Part shown: positions 53,311 through 62,136 of the stretch, one piece after another | Layout: each line of letters starts with the position of its first letter | Numbering within the stretch: the first letter of the stretch is position 1 | Assembly: GCF_001279775.1 (NCBI RefSeq) | Contig: NZ_LGDG01000215.1 | Location: 30,510 to 94,509 of the forward strand | Direction: 5' to 3' | DNA from: Streptomyces sp. MMG1533 | GTDB lineage: Bacteria; Actinomycetota; Actinomycetes; Streptomycetales; Streptomycetaceae | DNA: 64,000 nucleotides | Translations under genes and position numbers: made by a program | The notes under the pieces: generated by a model | Database searches by the model: none | What the model was told of the DNA's origin: nothing | The model's input: the letters and a program-made list of their open reading frames with translations, nothing else

Positions 53311-54360
53311 ATGAAGCTCGCTCGCACCCGCTCCACCGCCGCAGCCGCCACCGCCGTCCTCGCGGTACTGGCCCTGGCCACCGCGTGCAACCGCGAAAGC
53401 GCCGGCTCGGTCGCCTCGGGCGGTGACAAGCCCGCCATCGGGATCGACCTGCCGCGCTCCGACTCCGACTTCTGGAACTCCTACGCGCAGTACATCGAGA
53501 AGGACGTCAAGTCCGACGGCATCAACGCGCTGCCGATCAGCAACTCGCAGAACGACGTCACCAAGCTGGTCGCCAACGTGCAGGTGTTCCAGAACACCGG
53601 GGCCAAGGCCGTCGTCATGGCGCCCCAGGACACCGGCGCCATCGCCTCCACCCTCGACGCCCTCGCGTCGAAGAAGATCCCCGTGGTCAGCGTCGACACC
53701 AGACCCGACAAGGGTGACGTCTACATGGTGGTCCGCGCCGACAACAGGGCGTACGGCACCAAGGCCTGCGAGTTCCTCGGCAAGCAGCTCGGTGGCAAGG
53801 GCAAGGTCGCCGAGTTCCAGGGCGCTCTGGACTCGATCAACGGACGCGACCGCTCCGAGGCGTTCGCCGAGTGCATGAAGCAGAAGTTCCCCGGCATCAA
53901 GGTCTTCGAGCTGCCCACCGACTGGAAGGGCGACGTGGCCTCCGCCAAGCTGCAGAGCCTGCTCGCCCAGCACCCCGACCTCAACGGCATCTACATGCAG
54001 GCCGGCGGTGTCTTCCTCCAGCCGACCCTGGCTCTGCTGGAGCAGAAGGGCCTGCTCAAGCCCGCCGGGCAGAAGGGCCACATCAGCATCATCTCCAACG
54101 ACGGCATCCCGCAGGAGTTCGACGCCATCCGCAAGGGCCAGATCGACGCCACGATCTCCCAGCCCGCCGACCTCTACGCAAAGTACGCGCTGTACTACGC
54201 CAAGGCCGCGGCCGAGGGCAAGACCTTCAAGCCGGGTGCGACCGACCACGACTCCACCATCATCAAGCTGGCCAACGGTCTCGAGGACCAGCTGCCCGCC
54301 CCCCTGGTCACCAAGGACAACGTCGACGACAAGACCCTGTGGGGCAACAACGTCGGCTGA
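53311..54360 (+). CDS. sugar ABC transporter substrate-binding lipoprotein
   Basis: A 349-residue periplasmic-binding-type lipoprotein. The lipobox LATAC places the lipidated Cys at residue 26. The mature part has IGIDLPRSDSDFWNSYAQYI, GAKAVVMAPQDTGAIASTLD, YMVVRADNRAYGTKACEFLG and ISIISNDGIPQEFDAIRKGQ, typical of CUT2 pentose/deoxyhexose binders. It is the first gene of the importer and is followed by a hairpin that probably raises its expression over the other subunits. The GGAGAGAACACGGCC before the ATG supports the start. L-Fucose is the inferred ligand, from context. Confidence 0.9.
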   Translation: MKLARTRSTAAAATAVLAVLALATACNRESAGSVASGGDKPAIGIDLPRSDSDFWNSYAQYIEKDVKSDGINALPISNSQNDVTKLVANVQVFQNTGAKAVVMAPQDTGAIASTLDALASKKIPVVSVDTRPDKGDVYMVVRADNRAYGTKACEFLGKQLGGKGKVAEFQGALDSINGRDRSEAFAECMKQKFPGIKVFELPTDWKGDVASAKLQSLLAQHPDLNGIYMQAGGVFLQPTLALLEQKGLLKPAGQKGHISIISNDGIPQEFDAIRKGQIDATISQPADLYAKYALYYAKAAAEGKTFKPGATDHDSTIIKLANGLEDQLPAPLVTKDNVDDKTLWGNNVG

Positions 54361-54382
54361 TGACCGTCAGTTCCTGCCCGCC

Positions 54383-54415
54383 GCGTCGGGGGAGGACAGC
54401 CCCCGCCCCCGACGC
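54383..54415 (+). terminator. intercistronic hairpin after the binding-protein gene
   Basis: GCGTCGGGGG pairs with CCCCCGACGC (10 bp, 13-base loop). It probably attenuates transcription or stabilises the upstream message, giving excess binding protein. Confidence 0.6.
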
Positions 54416-54492
54416 CTACCCCGCCCTGCCGGCGCGGGGACCCGCACGCGCCCCTCGGCTCCAGCCTCCGTACACGAAGGACGGTATCCACC

Positions 54493-56106
54493 ATGGCGGA
54501 CACCGCGACCGCCCCGGCGACCGGCCCCGGCACTTTGGCCCCTGTGGCCGAGGCGACCGGCATCAGCAAACGATTCGGCCCGACCGTCGCGCTGCGCGAC
54601 GCCCGTATCACCATCGCCCCCGGCGAGGCGCATGCCCTGGTCGGACGCAACGGCGCCGGCAAGTCGACGCTCGTGTCCATCCTCACCGGCCTCCAGCAAC
54701 CCGACACCGGTACCCTGCGCTTCTCCGGCGAGCCGGCGCCCGCATTCGGCGACATCGACGCCTGGCGCTCACGCGTAGCCTGCGTCTACCAGCGCTCCAC
54801 CATCATCGGTGGCCTGACCGTCGCCGAGAACCTCTTCCTGAACCGGCAGAGCGCCGGGGCAGTGCAGCCCATCCGCTGGAAGCAACTGCGCCGGCGGGCC
54901 GAGGAGCTGCTCGGCGAGTACGGCGTGGCCGTCGACCCGACCACGCGGGCCAAGGACCTCACCGTCGAGCAGCGGCAGTTCGTCGAGATCGCACGGGCCC
55001 TGTCGTTCGGCGCCCGCTTCATCATCCTCGACGAGCCGACCGCGAAACTCGACGCCCGCGGCATCGACCGGCTGTTCGAGAGGCTCCACGACCTCCAGCG
55101 CCAGGGCGTCGCCTTCCTCTTCATCTCCCACCACCTGCAAGAGGTGTACGACCTCTGCACCACGGTCACGGTCTACCGTGACGCGGCCCACATCCTCACC
55201 GCGCCCGTCGCCGAACTCGGCCACCAGGCGCTGGTGGAGGCCATGACCGGCGAGTCGGCCTCCACGGTCACCGCCACCGCCGGCCGGTCCCCGGTCGCGC
55301 GGGCGAGTGCCCCGGAACTGCTGGCGATCGACGGCCTGACACTGCCCGGCGTATGCCAGGACATCTCCCTCTCGGTCCGCTCCGGCGAGGTCGTCGGGCT
55401 CGCCGGCGCCACCGCCAGCGGCAATGTGCAGGTGGGTGAGGCGATCGCCGGTCTGCACCGCGCCAAGGACGGCCGGATCACGGTCGGTGGCAGGGGCGTG
55501 CGCACCGGCAGTGTGCCGTCCGCACTCACCGCCGGAGTCGGTCTGGTCCCCGAGGACCGCCACCTCCAGGGACTGGTGAACAACCGCAGCGTGGCGGAGA
55601 ACGCGACGCTCACCGTCACCGACCAGCTCGGTCCGTTCGGCACGGTGCTGCCGGCCCGCACCAAGGCGTTCGCCGGGCGCATGATCCGGGACCTCGACAT
55701 CAAGACACCGGGCGCTGAAACCCCGGTCTCCGCCCTCTCGGGCGGCAACCAGCAGAAGGTCGTCGTCGCCCGTGCCCTGGCCACCGATCCGCACGTCCTG
55801 GTGGCCATCCGCCCCACCAACGGGGTGGACGTCAAGTCCAAGGAGTTCCTCCTGGGCCGCATCCGGCAGGTCGCCGACGGCGGCAAGGCGGCGCTGATCG
55901 TCTCCGACGAACTGGACGACCTGAAGGTCTGTGACCGGGTCGTCGTCATGTTCCACGGGCGGGTGGTCGCCGAGTTCGACCGCGGCTGGAAGGACGAAGC
56001 CGTCGTCGCCGCCGTCGAGGGCGTCACCGGCGACACGGCCCCCGCCACCGCGTCCCCCGCATCCGCCGTACCCGCCTCAACCGGCGCAGACGAGCACGGA
56101 AGGTAG
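54493..56106 (+). CDS. sugar ABC transporter ATP-binding protein (two NBDs)
   Basis: A 537-residue RbsA/AraG-type double ATPase. The first domain is complete: Walker A GRNGAGKSTLVSIL, Walker B RFIILDEPTAKLD, and switch His in FLFISHHLQEVYD; its signature LTVEQRQFVEIARALSFGAR differs from the classical LSGGQ. The second domain has a degenerate Walker A (GLAGATASGNVQVGEAIAGL), a good signature LSGGNQQKVVVARAL, but an altered Walker B (VLVAIRPTNGVDVKS, lacking the usual DE). Degenerate NBD2 Walker A is common in this family; loss of the DE pair is less so. It probably hydrolyses ATP at one site only. Confidence 0.9.
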   Translation: MADTATAPATGPGTLAPVAEATGISKRFGPTVALRDARITIAPGEAHALVGRNGAGKSTLVSILTGLQQPDTGTLRFSGEPAPAFGDIDAWRSRVACVYQRSTIIGGLTVAENLFLNRQSAGAVQPIRWKQLRRRAEELLGEYGVAVDPTTRAKDLTVEQRQFVEIARALSFGARFIILDEPTAKLDARGIDRLFERLHDLQRQGVAFLFISHHLQEVYDLCTTVTVYRDAAHILTAPVAELGHQALVEAMTGESASTVTATAGRSPVARASAPELLAIDGLTLPGVCQDISLSVRSGEVVGLAGATASGNVQVGEAIAGLHRAKDGRITVGGRGVRTGSVPSALTAGVGLVPEDRHLQGLVNNRSVAENATLTVTDQLGPFGTVLPARTKAFAGRMIRDLDIKTPGAETPVSALSGGNQQKVVVARALATDPHVLVAIRPTNGVDVKSKEFLLGRIRQVADGGKAALIVSDELDDLKVCDRVVVMFHGRVVAEFDRGWKDEAVVAAVEGVTGDTAPATASPASAVPASTGADEHGR

Positions 56107-56108
56107 TC

Positions 56109-57152
56109 ATGACCGCCACCACAGATCTCACCGAGCCGGCAGTGAGCAAGGCTGAGCCGGCCTCCGCGGACGCCACGCGCCGCCGGGTCGACCTCGGGCG
56201 CTTCCGTGAACTGTCCCTGGTCCCGGCGATCCTCGTCCTCGGCCTGATCGGGTTCATCGTCTCGCCGGCCTTCCTGACCGCCGACAACCTCATCGGTGTG
56301 GCCCAGCAGTCCACCGAACTGAGCCTGCTGGTGCTCGCCACGACCTTCATCCTGGTCGCCGGACGGATGGACCTGTCGCTCGAGTCGACCATCGGTGTGG
56401 CTCCCGTCATCGCCGTGTGGCTCGTCCTGCCGAGCAGTGGCGGCCGGTTCAACGGGCTCGGTCTCTTTCCCGAGTGGACGGCCATCCCCCTCTGTCTGCT
56501 GGTCGGCGCGGTGATCGGGGCCGTCAACGGCTTCCTCATCCTCAAGCTGCGCCTCAACGGCTTCATCGTCACCCTCGGCGCCCTGACCATGCTCCGCGGC
56601 CTCCAGGTCGCCCTCTCCGAGGGCCAGTCGATCGTCGAGCTGCCCTCCTCCTTCACCTACTTGGGCAAGGCGTCCTGGCTCGGCGTACCCGCCGCCATCT
56701 GGGTGTGCGCGCTGCTCTTCGCCCTCGGCGGCAGTGCACTGGCCTGGCTCCGGCACGGCCGGGCGCTGTACGCGATCGGCGGCAACGCGGAGGCGGCCCG
56801 TACCGCGGGCATCCGCGTCGACCGCATCGTGTGGATCGTCCTCATCGTCGGCAGCGTCCTCGCCGCGTTCGCCGGCATCCTCTACAGCGGCCACTACGGC
56901 TCCATCTCCGCCACCCAGGGCAGCGGCTGGATCTTCCAGGTCTTCGCCGCGACCGTCATCGGCGGGGTCAGCCTCAACGGCGGCAAGGGCTCCGTGTTCG
57001 GCGCCCTCACCGGCGTCCTCACCCTCCAGCTGGTCGTGAACGTCATGACCCTGGCGGGCGTACCTCCGCTGTGGAACCAGTTCCTCAACGGAGCCATCAT
57101 CATCGTCGCCTTGATCATCTCCCGGTTCGCCTCCGGCGAGAAGCAGGAATAA
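56109..57152 (+). CDS. sugar ABC transporter permease
   Basis: A 347-residue CUT2-type permease with about nine to ten membrane segments, for example LVPAILVLGLIGFIVSPAFL and LSLLVLATTFILVAGRMDLS. It also has the signature LKLRLNGFIVTLGALTMLRG and GWIFQVFAATVIGGVSLNGG. The ATG follows the ATPase stop by 2 bases, with GGAAGG upstream. It acts in the membrane with the ATPase and binding lipoprotein to import a sugar, inferred to be L-fucose. Confidence 0.92.
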   Translation: MTATTDLTEPAVSKAEPASADATRRRVDLGRFRELSLVPAILVLGLIGFIVSPAFLTADNLIGVAQQSTELSLLVLATTFILVAGRMDLSLESTIGVAPVIAVWLVLPSSGGRFNGLGLFPEWTAIPLCLLVGAVIGAVNGFLILKLRLNGFIVTLGALTMLRGLQVALSEGQSIVELPSSFTYLGKASWLGVPAAIWVCALLFALGGSALAWLRHGRALYAIGGNAEAARTAGIRVDRIVWIVLIVGSVLAAFAGILYSGHYGSISATQGSGWIFQVFAATVIGGVSLNGGKGSVFGALTGVLTLQLVVNVMTLAGVPPLWNQFLNGAIIIVALIISRFASGEKQE

Positions 57153-57167
57153 CCCCGTACCGCAGGC

Positions 57168-57207
57168 GGCGACTCCGCCGGCCCGCGTCAGGCCCGGCGG
57201 AGTCGCC
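57168..57207 (+). terminator. strong hairpin between permease and regulator
   Basis: GGCGACTCCGCCGG pairs perfectly with CCGGCGGAGTCGCC (14 bp, 12-base loop). It lies 16 bp after the permease stop and 35 bp before the regulator start, so the regulator is probably transcribed weakly by readthrough or from its own promoter. Confidence 0.75.
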
Positions 57208-57241
57208 GGCCGGCGCGTCCCCGACTCAGAGAGGCACCCTC

Positions 57242-57943
57242 GTGGCACTGACGGACGAGGCGATCGACAAGATCAAGGCGATGATCGTCGCCGGTGAACT
57301 CGCGCCCGGCTCCCGGCTCCCCAAGGAGGAGATCCTCGCCGGACAGCTCGGCCTGTCCCGGAACTCCCTGCGCGAGGCGGTCCGGGCGCTGACGGCCATG
57401 CGAATCCTGATCACCCGGCAGGGCGACGGCACGTACGTCTCCAGTCTGGAGCCCCATCTCCTGTTGGAGAGCCTCTCCTTCGCCGCCGACGTCTCCCAGG
57501 GCCACACGGCTCTGCAGTTGCTCCAGGTACGACGACTGCTCGAACCGCAGGCGACAGGGCTGGCCGCCGCACTGCTCAAGCCGCAGGACCTCCGGGAACT
57601 GCGCAACATCCTCGAGCGGTCCCGGACCGTCGCCACCGTGGAGGAGTTCGTCGCCCACGACATCGCCTTCCACCTCAGGATCGTCGAAGCGGTCGGCAAC
57701 CCCGTCCTGTCGATGCTGCTGCAAGTGCTCTCCACCCGCACCCAGCGTGTCCGCATCGTCCGCGGCAGCCAGACCAGTCATGCTCTGAACAACGCCCACG
57801 AGGACCACGAGCAGATCCTCAGCGCGCTTCAGTCACGCGACGCCCTGCTCGCCGCCGCTGCGGCGACCGTCCACATCACGGCCGTTGAGCAGTGGCTGGC
57901 CACCAGTCTGACCGATGACCCGATACGGGCGATTGACGACTGA
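57242..57943 (+). CDS. FadR-subfamily GntR regulator, candidate fucose regulon repressor
   Basis: A 233-residue regulator. The N-terminal winged helix (KIKAMIVAGELAPGSRLPKE, GLSRNSLREAVRALTAMRIL) is followed by an FCD all-helical effector domain. The metal-binding Asp/His positions are visible in VAHDIAFHLRIVEAVGNPVL and NAHEDHEQILSAL. The GTG at 57242 follows GAGAGGCACCCTC. It sits directly after the transporter operon. The recurrent near-palindrome ACATCSGATGT is of a size that such dimers bind, so this protein is the best local candidate for that operator. The effector (fucose, fuconate or a keto-acid) is unknown. Confidence 0.88.
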   Translation: MALTDEAIDKIKAMIVAGELAPGSRLPKEEILAGQLGLSRNSLREAVRALTAMRILITRQGDGTYVSSLEPHLLLESLSFAADVSQGHTALQLLQVRRLLEPQATGLAAALLKPQDLRELRNILERSRTVATVEEFVAHDIAFHLRIVEAVGNPVLSMLLQVLSTRTQRVRIVRGSQTSHALNNAHEDHEQILSALQSRDALLAAAAATVHITAVEQWLATSLTDDPIRAIDD

Positions 57944-58617
57944 CCTCGCGCTCCCCTGCGCCCCCGCCGCCGTCCGGTCTCCCCCTCCCACGCACCGACC
58001 GGGTGGCGGCGGGCCATGCCCGCGCACCGGCGCCACCTCACATCCGGTCACACGGGCGCCTGGTCCGGTTCGGGTTCGCGCCATGAACTCACGCGAGCCG
58101 CCCCCCGTCCGACTGACGCCGATTTGCTTTACGTGCGCGCATGTTCTGGTGGCCGGGTGGACCAGGTGCTCGGGGGCGGGGGCTCAGCCCGACCATGGCG
58201 GTCTGCCTCCTGGAGCGGGTCGAACGCCCACTGCCCGGCCTGTTCTTCCCGCTGGGAACGGCGACAGCGGCCGTCGCCGTCGGCCCGCCCCTGCGCATCC
58301 GCCGGATGTATCTGACGGCGCTGGAATCAGCCGGTCGGCATGGTTCCGTGCTTCGGCCAGGAACTTGGCGTCGTAGCGGAAGAGAACCTGGATGCTCTGT
58401 CCTGCTCGCGCAGCTTGCGGACGAGCACAGGAGGGATCGGCACCGGCCGCGTGGCCTTGGCTGCTCGCCGTACGCGACGGTGTGCCGAGGCCCGGTCCTG
58501 AAGACCTGGAGCACTTCGTCGAACGGATGCCCGTCACCTGAGAAGGCGGAGGGCAGGTGTCAGCTGTCGGCACGCGTATCGCCGTCGACCGCATCCTTTC
58601 CGATCACGTCCACCGGC
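57944..58617. other. gap with an integrase-like scrap
   Basis: No intact gene. On the minus strand (about 58,480 down to 58,390) a frame reads VRRAAKATRPVPIPPVLVRK, which resembles the segment before the catalytic core of tyrosine-recombinase integrases. A coding-like continuation in another frame, FRYDAKFLAEARNHADRLI, was not recognised. GGATGTATCTGA at 58,303 is only half an operator match. Confidence 0.35.
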
Positions 58618-59589
58618 TCAGCTGTAGAAGTTCTTCTGCCAGCGGTGCCTGGCCAGCAGCGCGAGCTCCTCGGCGGTCAGCTGCGGTGTCTCGGCGACCG
58701 CCGCGTTGCGTTCCACGTTCGCCAGGGACCGCATCCCGACGATGACCGTGGAGACCGCCCGCCCGGCGAGCGCGAACCGCAGGGCGACGGACGGCAGTTC
58801 GGCGATGCCGATCCCGAGGTCGGCGAGGAGGGCGTCCACGCGCTTCTCGACCTGGGCGGGCCGGTCGTCCCTGAAGTACCAGTTGCGCCAGTCGCCTTCG
58901 GGGAAGGTGACACCCGCGCGAATCGAGCCCGTCAAGGCTCCCTCATCGAGTGCGACCCGCCCGATCACCCCCACGCCGTACTCCTCGCAGGCCGGCAGCA
59001 GCGCGTCGGACGGGGCCTGCTCGAAGATGTTGTAGATGACCTGGACCGCGTCCAGCACCCCGGTGCGAAGCACCGTGAGCACGTTCTCGGGCTGGTGGTC
59101 CTTGACGGAGATCCCGAAGAACCTGATCTTGCCCTCCTGCTTGAGGGCGTCCACCGTCTCCAGCCAGTCGCCCCGGCCGGTCCACTCGTCCTCCCAGGTG
59201 TGCAGCTGAAGGAGGTCGACGTGGTCGCGGCCGAGCTCGCGCAGGCTGGTCTCCAGGCTCTCGCGAAGGTGTACGCCGGGGAACGCCTCCATGGGGTCGA
59301 GTCCGCTGGCCGCCAGGGAGACCGGGACCTTCGGCCCGACCTTGGTCGCCACGTACACGCCCTCACCTCCGCCCGGGAGTTCCCGCAGCGCACGGCCGAC
59401 GACGCGCTCGCTGCGGTCGTACGCCCTGGCGGTGTCGATGAAGTTGACGCCCAGGTCCAGGGCACGGTGCAGGGCACGCACCCCCGAGTCGTCGTCGGTC
59501 CCGACCCAGGCCCCCTGGCCCAGCCCCCAGGCGCCGTAACCGATCTCCGACACGGACAGCCCGGTGCGGCCGAGTTCCCGATAACGCAT
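58618..59589 (-). CDS. aldo/keto reductase
   Basis: A 323-residue aldo/keto reductase of the COG0667 type. The motifs are FIDTARAYDRSERVVGRAL (Asp and Tyr), VATKVGPKVPVSLAASGLD (Lys), VDLLQLHTWEDEW, and ALAGRAVSTVIVGMRSLANV for the cofactor phosphate. It would use NADP(H) on an aldose or aldehyde. Standing near the fucose transporter and regulator, it could be a second sugar dehydrogenase, though no strong operator match lies upstream. AAGGAG is 12 bases before the ATG, a little far. It is divergent from a MarR regulator. Confidence 0.85.
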   Translation of the reverse strand: MRYRELGRTGLSVSEIGYGAWGLGQGAWVGTDDDSGVRALHRALDLGVNFIDTARAYDRSERVVGRALRELPGGGEGVYVATKVGPKVPVSLAASGLDPMEAFPGVHLRESLETSLRELGRDHVDLLQLHTWEDEWTGRGDWLETVDALKQEGKIRFFGISVKDHQPENVLTVLRTGVLDAVQVIYNIFEQAPSDALLPACEEYGVGVIGRVALDEGALTGSIRAGVTFPEGDWRNWYFRDDRPAQVEKRVDALLADLGIGIAELPSVALRFALAGRAVSTVIVGMRSLANVERNAAVAETPQLTAEELALLARHRWQKNFYS

Positions 59590-59904
59590 GTGCTGTTCAG
59601 GCTCCTTTGCTGAGGCCCCCGGCGAGGGCCCGTCCGCGTACGCCACTCAGTGGACACGATGTGCGTGGACGACCGTACAGACGGAGGCACTCGGTCACCA
59701 CCGGCGGCGGCGCGCCGAAACTTTCGCTCGCGCGGTGTCGGACGAGGGATGGCGAGAGATCACTTGGCCCCCGCACTTCGGTACTGCACGCCCAGCACCA
59801 CCGACGACGCCGGTGACGCCGGTGACGCCGCTCAATCGTCCGACGAAGCGAGGGTTGTACGACACAACCTTGACAGTTGCTTCGTACAACTCCATGATGA
59901 CGCC
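59590..59904. promoter_or_regulatory. divergent control region with MarR-type inverted repeats
   Basis: The region contains GTTGTACGACACAAC (59,856-59,870), arms GTTGT/ACAAC, and a second GTTGCTTCGTACAAC (59,876-59,890). A TTGACA-like hexamer lies between them at 59,871. The placement suggests autorepression by the MarR protein. No gene was seen in the rest. Confidence 0.6.
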
Positions 59905-60330
59905 ATGCCTGCACGCGACGAACCCCTCGACGTGATCCACGAGGCGATCATCCTGTTCTCCCGCAATGCCAAAGCGCGGGCGAACAACATGTACGACGAC
60001 CTGTCCTTCGTCGCGTACACGATGCTGTCGTACGTGGGCTCCTCCCCCCAGCCGACCGCCTCCGAGCTGGCGGAGCGGTACGGCCTGGAGAAGTCCACCG
60101 TCAGCCGACAGCTGTCGCGGCTGGAAGAAGACGGCCTGCTGCGCCGGGTGGCCCATCCGTCGCGGCCCAGGACCAAGTTGCTGGAACTCACCGACACCGG
60201 TCACGCCCGCCTGGGCCGTGTCAGGCAGCACCAGCGCAAGGGGCTCGAGGAGCGGCTCGGCCGGTGGCCGGACGAGGACGTCGAGACGTTCGGCCGCCTG
60301 CTCTGGCGGTTCGTCACGGAACTCGACTGA
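59905..60330 (+). CDS. MarR-family transcriptional regulator
   Basis: A 141-residue winged-helix regulator: LSFVAYTMLSYVGSSPQPTA, the recognition segment GLEKSTVSRQLSRLEEDGLL, and wing RRVAHPSRPRTKLLELTDTG. It is predicted to bind the GTTGTNNNNNACAAC-type repeats just upstream and to control its own gene and either the divergent aldo/keto reductase or the downstream MaoC/LLM genes. The ATG at 59905 has no strong ribosome-binding site, so a leaderless or weak transcript is possible. Confidence 0.85.
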   Translation: MPARDEPLDVIHEAIILFSRNAKARANNMYDDLSFVAYTMLSYVGSSPQPTASELAERYGLEKSTVSRQLSRLEEDGLLRRVAHPSRPRTKLLELTDTGHARLGRVRQHQRKGLEERLGRWPDEDVETFGRLLWRFVTELD

Positions 60331-60408
60331 TGTCCCGGCCCGCCCGTCCGGCGAACGAAAACCGGGCTGTCATCAGCGACCGCCATGACGAGACGAACGG
60401 AGACCCGC

Positions 60409-60537
60409 ATGCGACTCGGTGTACACATCCACCAGTTGACCCGGAGCCAGGGCCCGGCCGGGTTCGGCCCCGTGCCGGACATGCCGCGTCATCGGCGCGA
60501 CGACGCAGGGCCCCCGCCGAAGCCGGCACGGCGGTGA
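60409..60537 (+). pseudogene. short 5' remnant of an LLM-class oxidoreductase gene
   Basis: A 42-codon frame starts MRLGVHIHQLT and soon degenerates into Pro/Arg-rich residues. Its first codons and leader (GAACGGAGAC before the ATG) mirror those of the intact LLM gene at 61,211 (MHVGVHINRF, GAACGGAGAC). It overlaps the MaoC start as GTGA. I read it as the 5' scrap of a former duplicate, now perhaps acting as a coupled leader peptide. Confidence 0.5.
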
Positions 60538-61004
60538 GTGCCGTGCTCTACGCCGAGGACCTCCGGCCCGGGACCGTGTTCGAGCTGGGCAGCACCAAGA
60601 TCTCCAAGGAGGAGATCCTCGATTTCGGCCGCCGCTTCGACCCGCTCCCCCTGCACACGGACGAGGGCGCGGCGGCCACGAGCCGCTTCGGAGGCCTCAT
60701 CGCCAGCGGCTTCCACACCGCGGCGGTCCTGCAACGCCTCCTGGTGGACGCGGTGTTCTCGCGCGCCGCCCTCATCGCCGGCCGGGAGATCGACTCCCTG
60801 CGCATGCGGGCGCCGGTCCGGCCCGGGGACGTGCTGCACGGCACGCTGGAGATCGTGGAGGTCCGCCCCCGCGACGACGGCACCGCCGTCGTCCGCAGCC
60901 GGGGCACCCTCACCAACGACTCCGGCACCGTCGTCATGGAGCTCCAGGGGGAGACGCTCTGGGAGCACCGGCCGGCGGGCGGGAGTGAAGGTGGGGCGGC
61001 GTGA
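60534..61004 (+). CDS. MaoC-like hotdog-fold dehydratase
   Basis: A 156-residue protein with the (R)-specific hydratase pattern: KEEILDFGRRFDPLPLHTDE (catalytic Asp/His), RFGGLIASGFHTAAVLQRLL, and SLRMRAPVRPGDVLHGTLEI. It would hydrate or dehydrate an enoyl thioester; these small MaoC proteins also accompany many unrelated pathways. The GTG at 60534 overlaps the short remnant. It is probably cotranscribed with the MarR gene or read from it. Confidence 0.85.
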   Translation: MSAVLYAEDLRPGTVFELGSTKISKEEILDFGRRFDPLPLHTDEGAAATSRFGGLIASGFHTAAVLQRLLVDAVFSRAALIAGREIDSLRMRAPVRPGDVLHGTLEIVEVRPRDDGTAVVRSRGTLTNDSGTVVMELQGETLWEHRPAGGSEGGAA

Positions 61005-61210
61005 TGGGCCGGTATGCCCCCGGTGAGCGGGACGGGCCGGGCGCATCTGCGTCGTCCTCGTCGGCCCGCCGTCGATCAGGGGGGCGGCGTTGGTCATGGC
61101 CACGTGGTCACGGCAGCGCGAGGGCCGGCGCGGCACGACGTCGTAACTGACCGTGGCGCACGTATCGACGGGTCGGCAACGGCCCGTAAATGAACCGAAC
61201 GGAGACGGAC

Positions 61211-62092
61211 ATGCACGTCGGCGTGCACATCAACCGGTTCGACCATCCGCAGGGCGGTGGCGCCCTGCGTGACGAGCTGGCCGCCGCGGGAGCCGCGGCC
61301 GAGGCGGCAGGTGTGAGCCGGCTGTCTGTCATGGACCACTACTTCCAGATGGAGTTCAACGGCGGCGCCGAGGCGCCCATGCTGGAGGCCTACACGACTT
61401 TGGCCTACCTGGCCGCCCACACCTCCACGGTGCAACTGGGCGCGCTGGTCACCGGGGTGACGTACCGGCACCCCGGCCTGCTCGCCAAGATCGCCACCAC
61501 GCTCGACGTCCTGTCCGGCGGCCGGGCCACCCTCGGCATCGGCGCGGCCTGGTACGACCGCGAGCACCACGGTCTGGGCGTGCCCTACCCGCCGCTCGCG
61601 GAGCGCTTCGAGCGGCTGGAGGAGACCCTGCGGATCTGCCTGCAGATGTGGGACCCGGACGACAACGGGCCCTTCGAGGGCCGCTACTACCAACTCGCCG
61701 AGACCCTGTGCGTCCCGCTGCCGGTCAGCAGCCCGCACCCCGAGATCATGATCGGCGGCGGCGGTGAGAAGAAGACCCTGCGGCTCGTCGCCCGGTACGC
61801 CGACGCCTGCAACCTGTTCGCCACCTCGCCCGAGGAGGTCGCGCACAAGCTGGACGTGCTGCGCGGTCACTGCGACGAGGCGGACCGCGACCACGACGCC
61901 GTCCGCCGGACCCTCACGTACTCCGGAGCGGCCGCCACCGAGGAGGACCTGGACACCTTCAGCCGTGACATCGAGCCCTACGGCAAGCTCGGCATCGACA
62001 CGGTGATCATCTCGCCGCATCTGGGCGCCACGTCGCGGTGGATGGAGACCTTCGCCGCCCCGGCCGCACGACGACTGGCCGAACTGGGCTGA
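61211..62092 (+). CDS. LLM-class flavin/F420-dependent oxidoreductase
   Basis: A 293-residue TIM-barrel protein: SRLSVMDHYFQMEFNGGAEA, TVQLGALVTGVTYRHPGLLA, TTLDVLSGGRATLGIGAAWY, and PEIMIGGGGEKKTLRLVARY. This matches the F420-dependent subgroup (AWYDREH and GLGVPYPPLAERF segments). It would transfer hydride between reduced F420 or FMN and an unknown substrate. The ATG at 61211 has GGAG 6 bases upstream; an ATG 21 bp earlier is less likely. The hairpin AAGCCGG/CCGGCTT at 62,104-62,136 may end its transcript. Confidence 0.88.
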   Translation: MHVGVHINRFDHPQGGGALRDELAAAGAAAEAAGVSRLSVMDHYFQMEFNGGAEAPMLEAYTTLAYLAAHTSTVQLGALVTGVTYRHPGLLAKIATTLDVLSGGRATLGIGAAWYDREHHGLGVPYPPLAERFERLEETLRICLQMWDPDDNGPFEGRYYQLAETLCVPLPVSSPHPEIMIGGGGEKKTLRLVARYADACNLFATSPEEVAHKLDVLRGHCDEADRDHDAVRRTLTYSGAAATEEDLDTFSRDIEPYGKLGIDTVIISPHLGATSRWMETFAAPAARRLAELG

Positions 62093-62103
62093 GACAGCTC
62101 TGA

Positions 62104-62136
62104 AAGCCGGCCGTCCCCTCACAGGCGGCCCGGCTT
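62104..62136 (+). terminator. hairpin after the LLM gene
   Basis: AAGCCGG and CCGGCTT pair, with GG/CC pairs continuing inside after mismatches. Confidence 0.5.

Noticed and set aside
58301..58312. GGATGTATCTGA as another operator
   Set aside because: Only the right half of the core matches, and it lies downstream of the nearest gene end rather than in a promoter.
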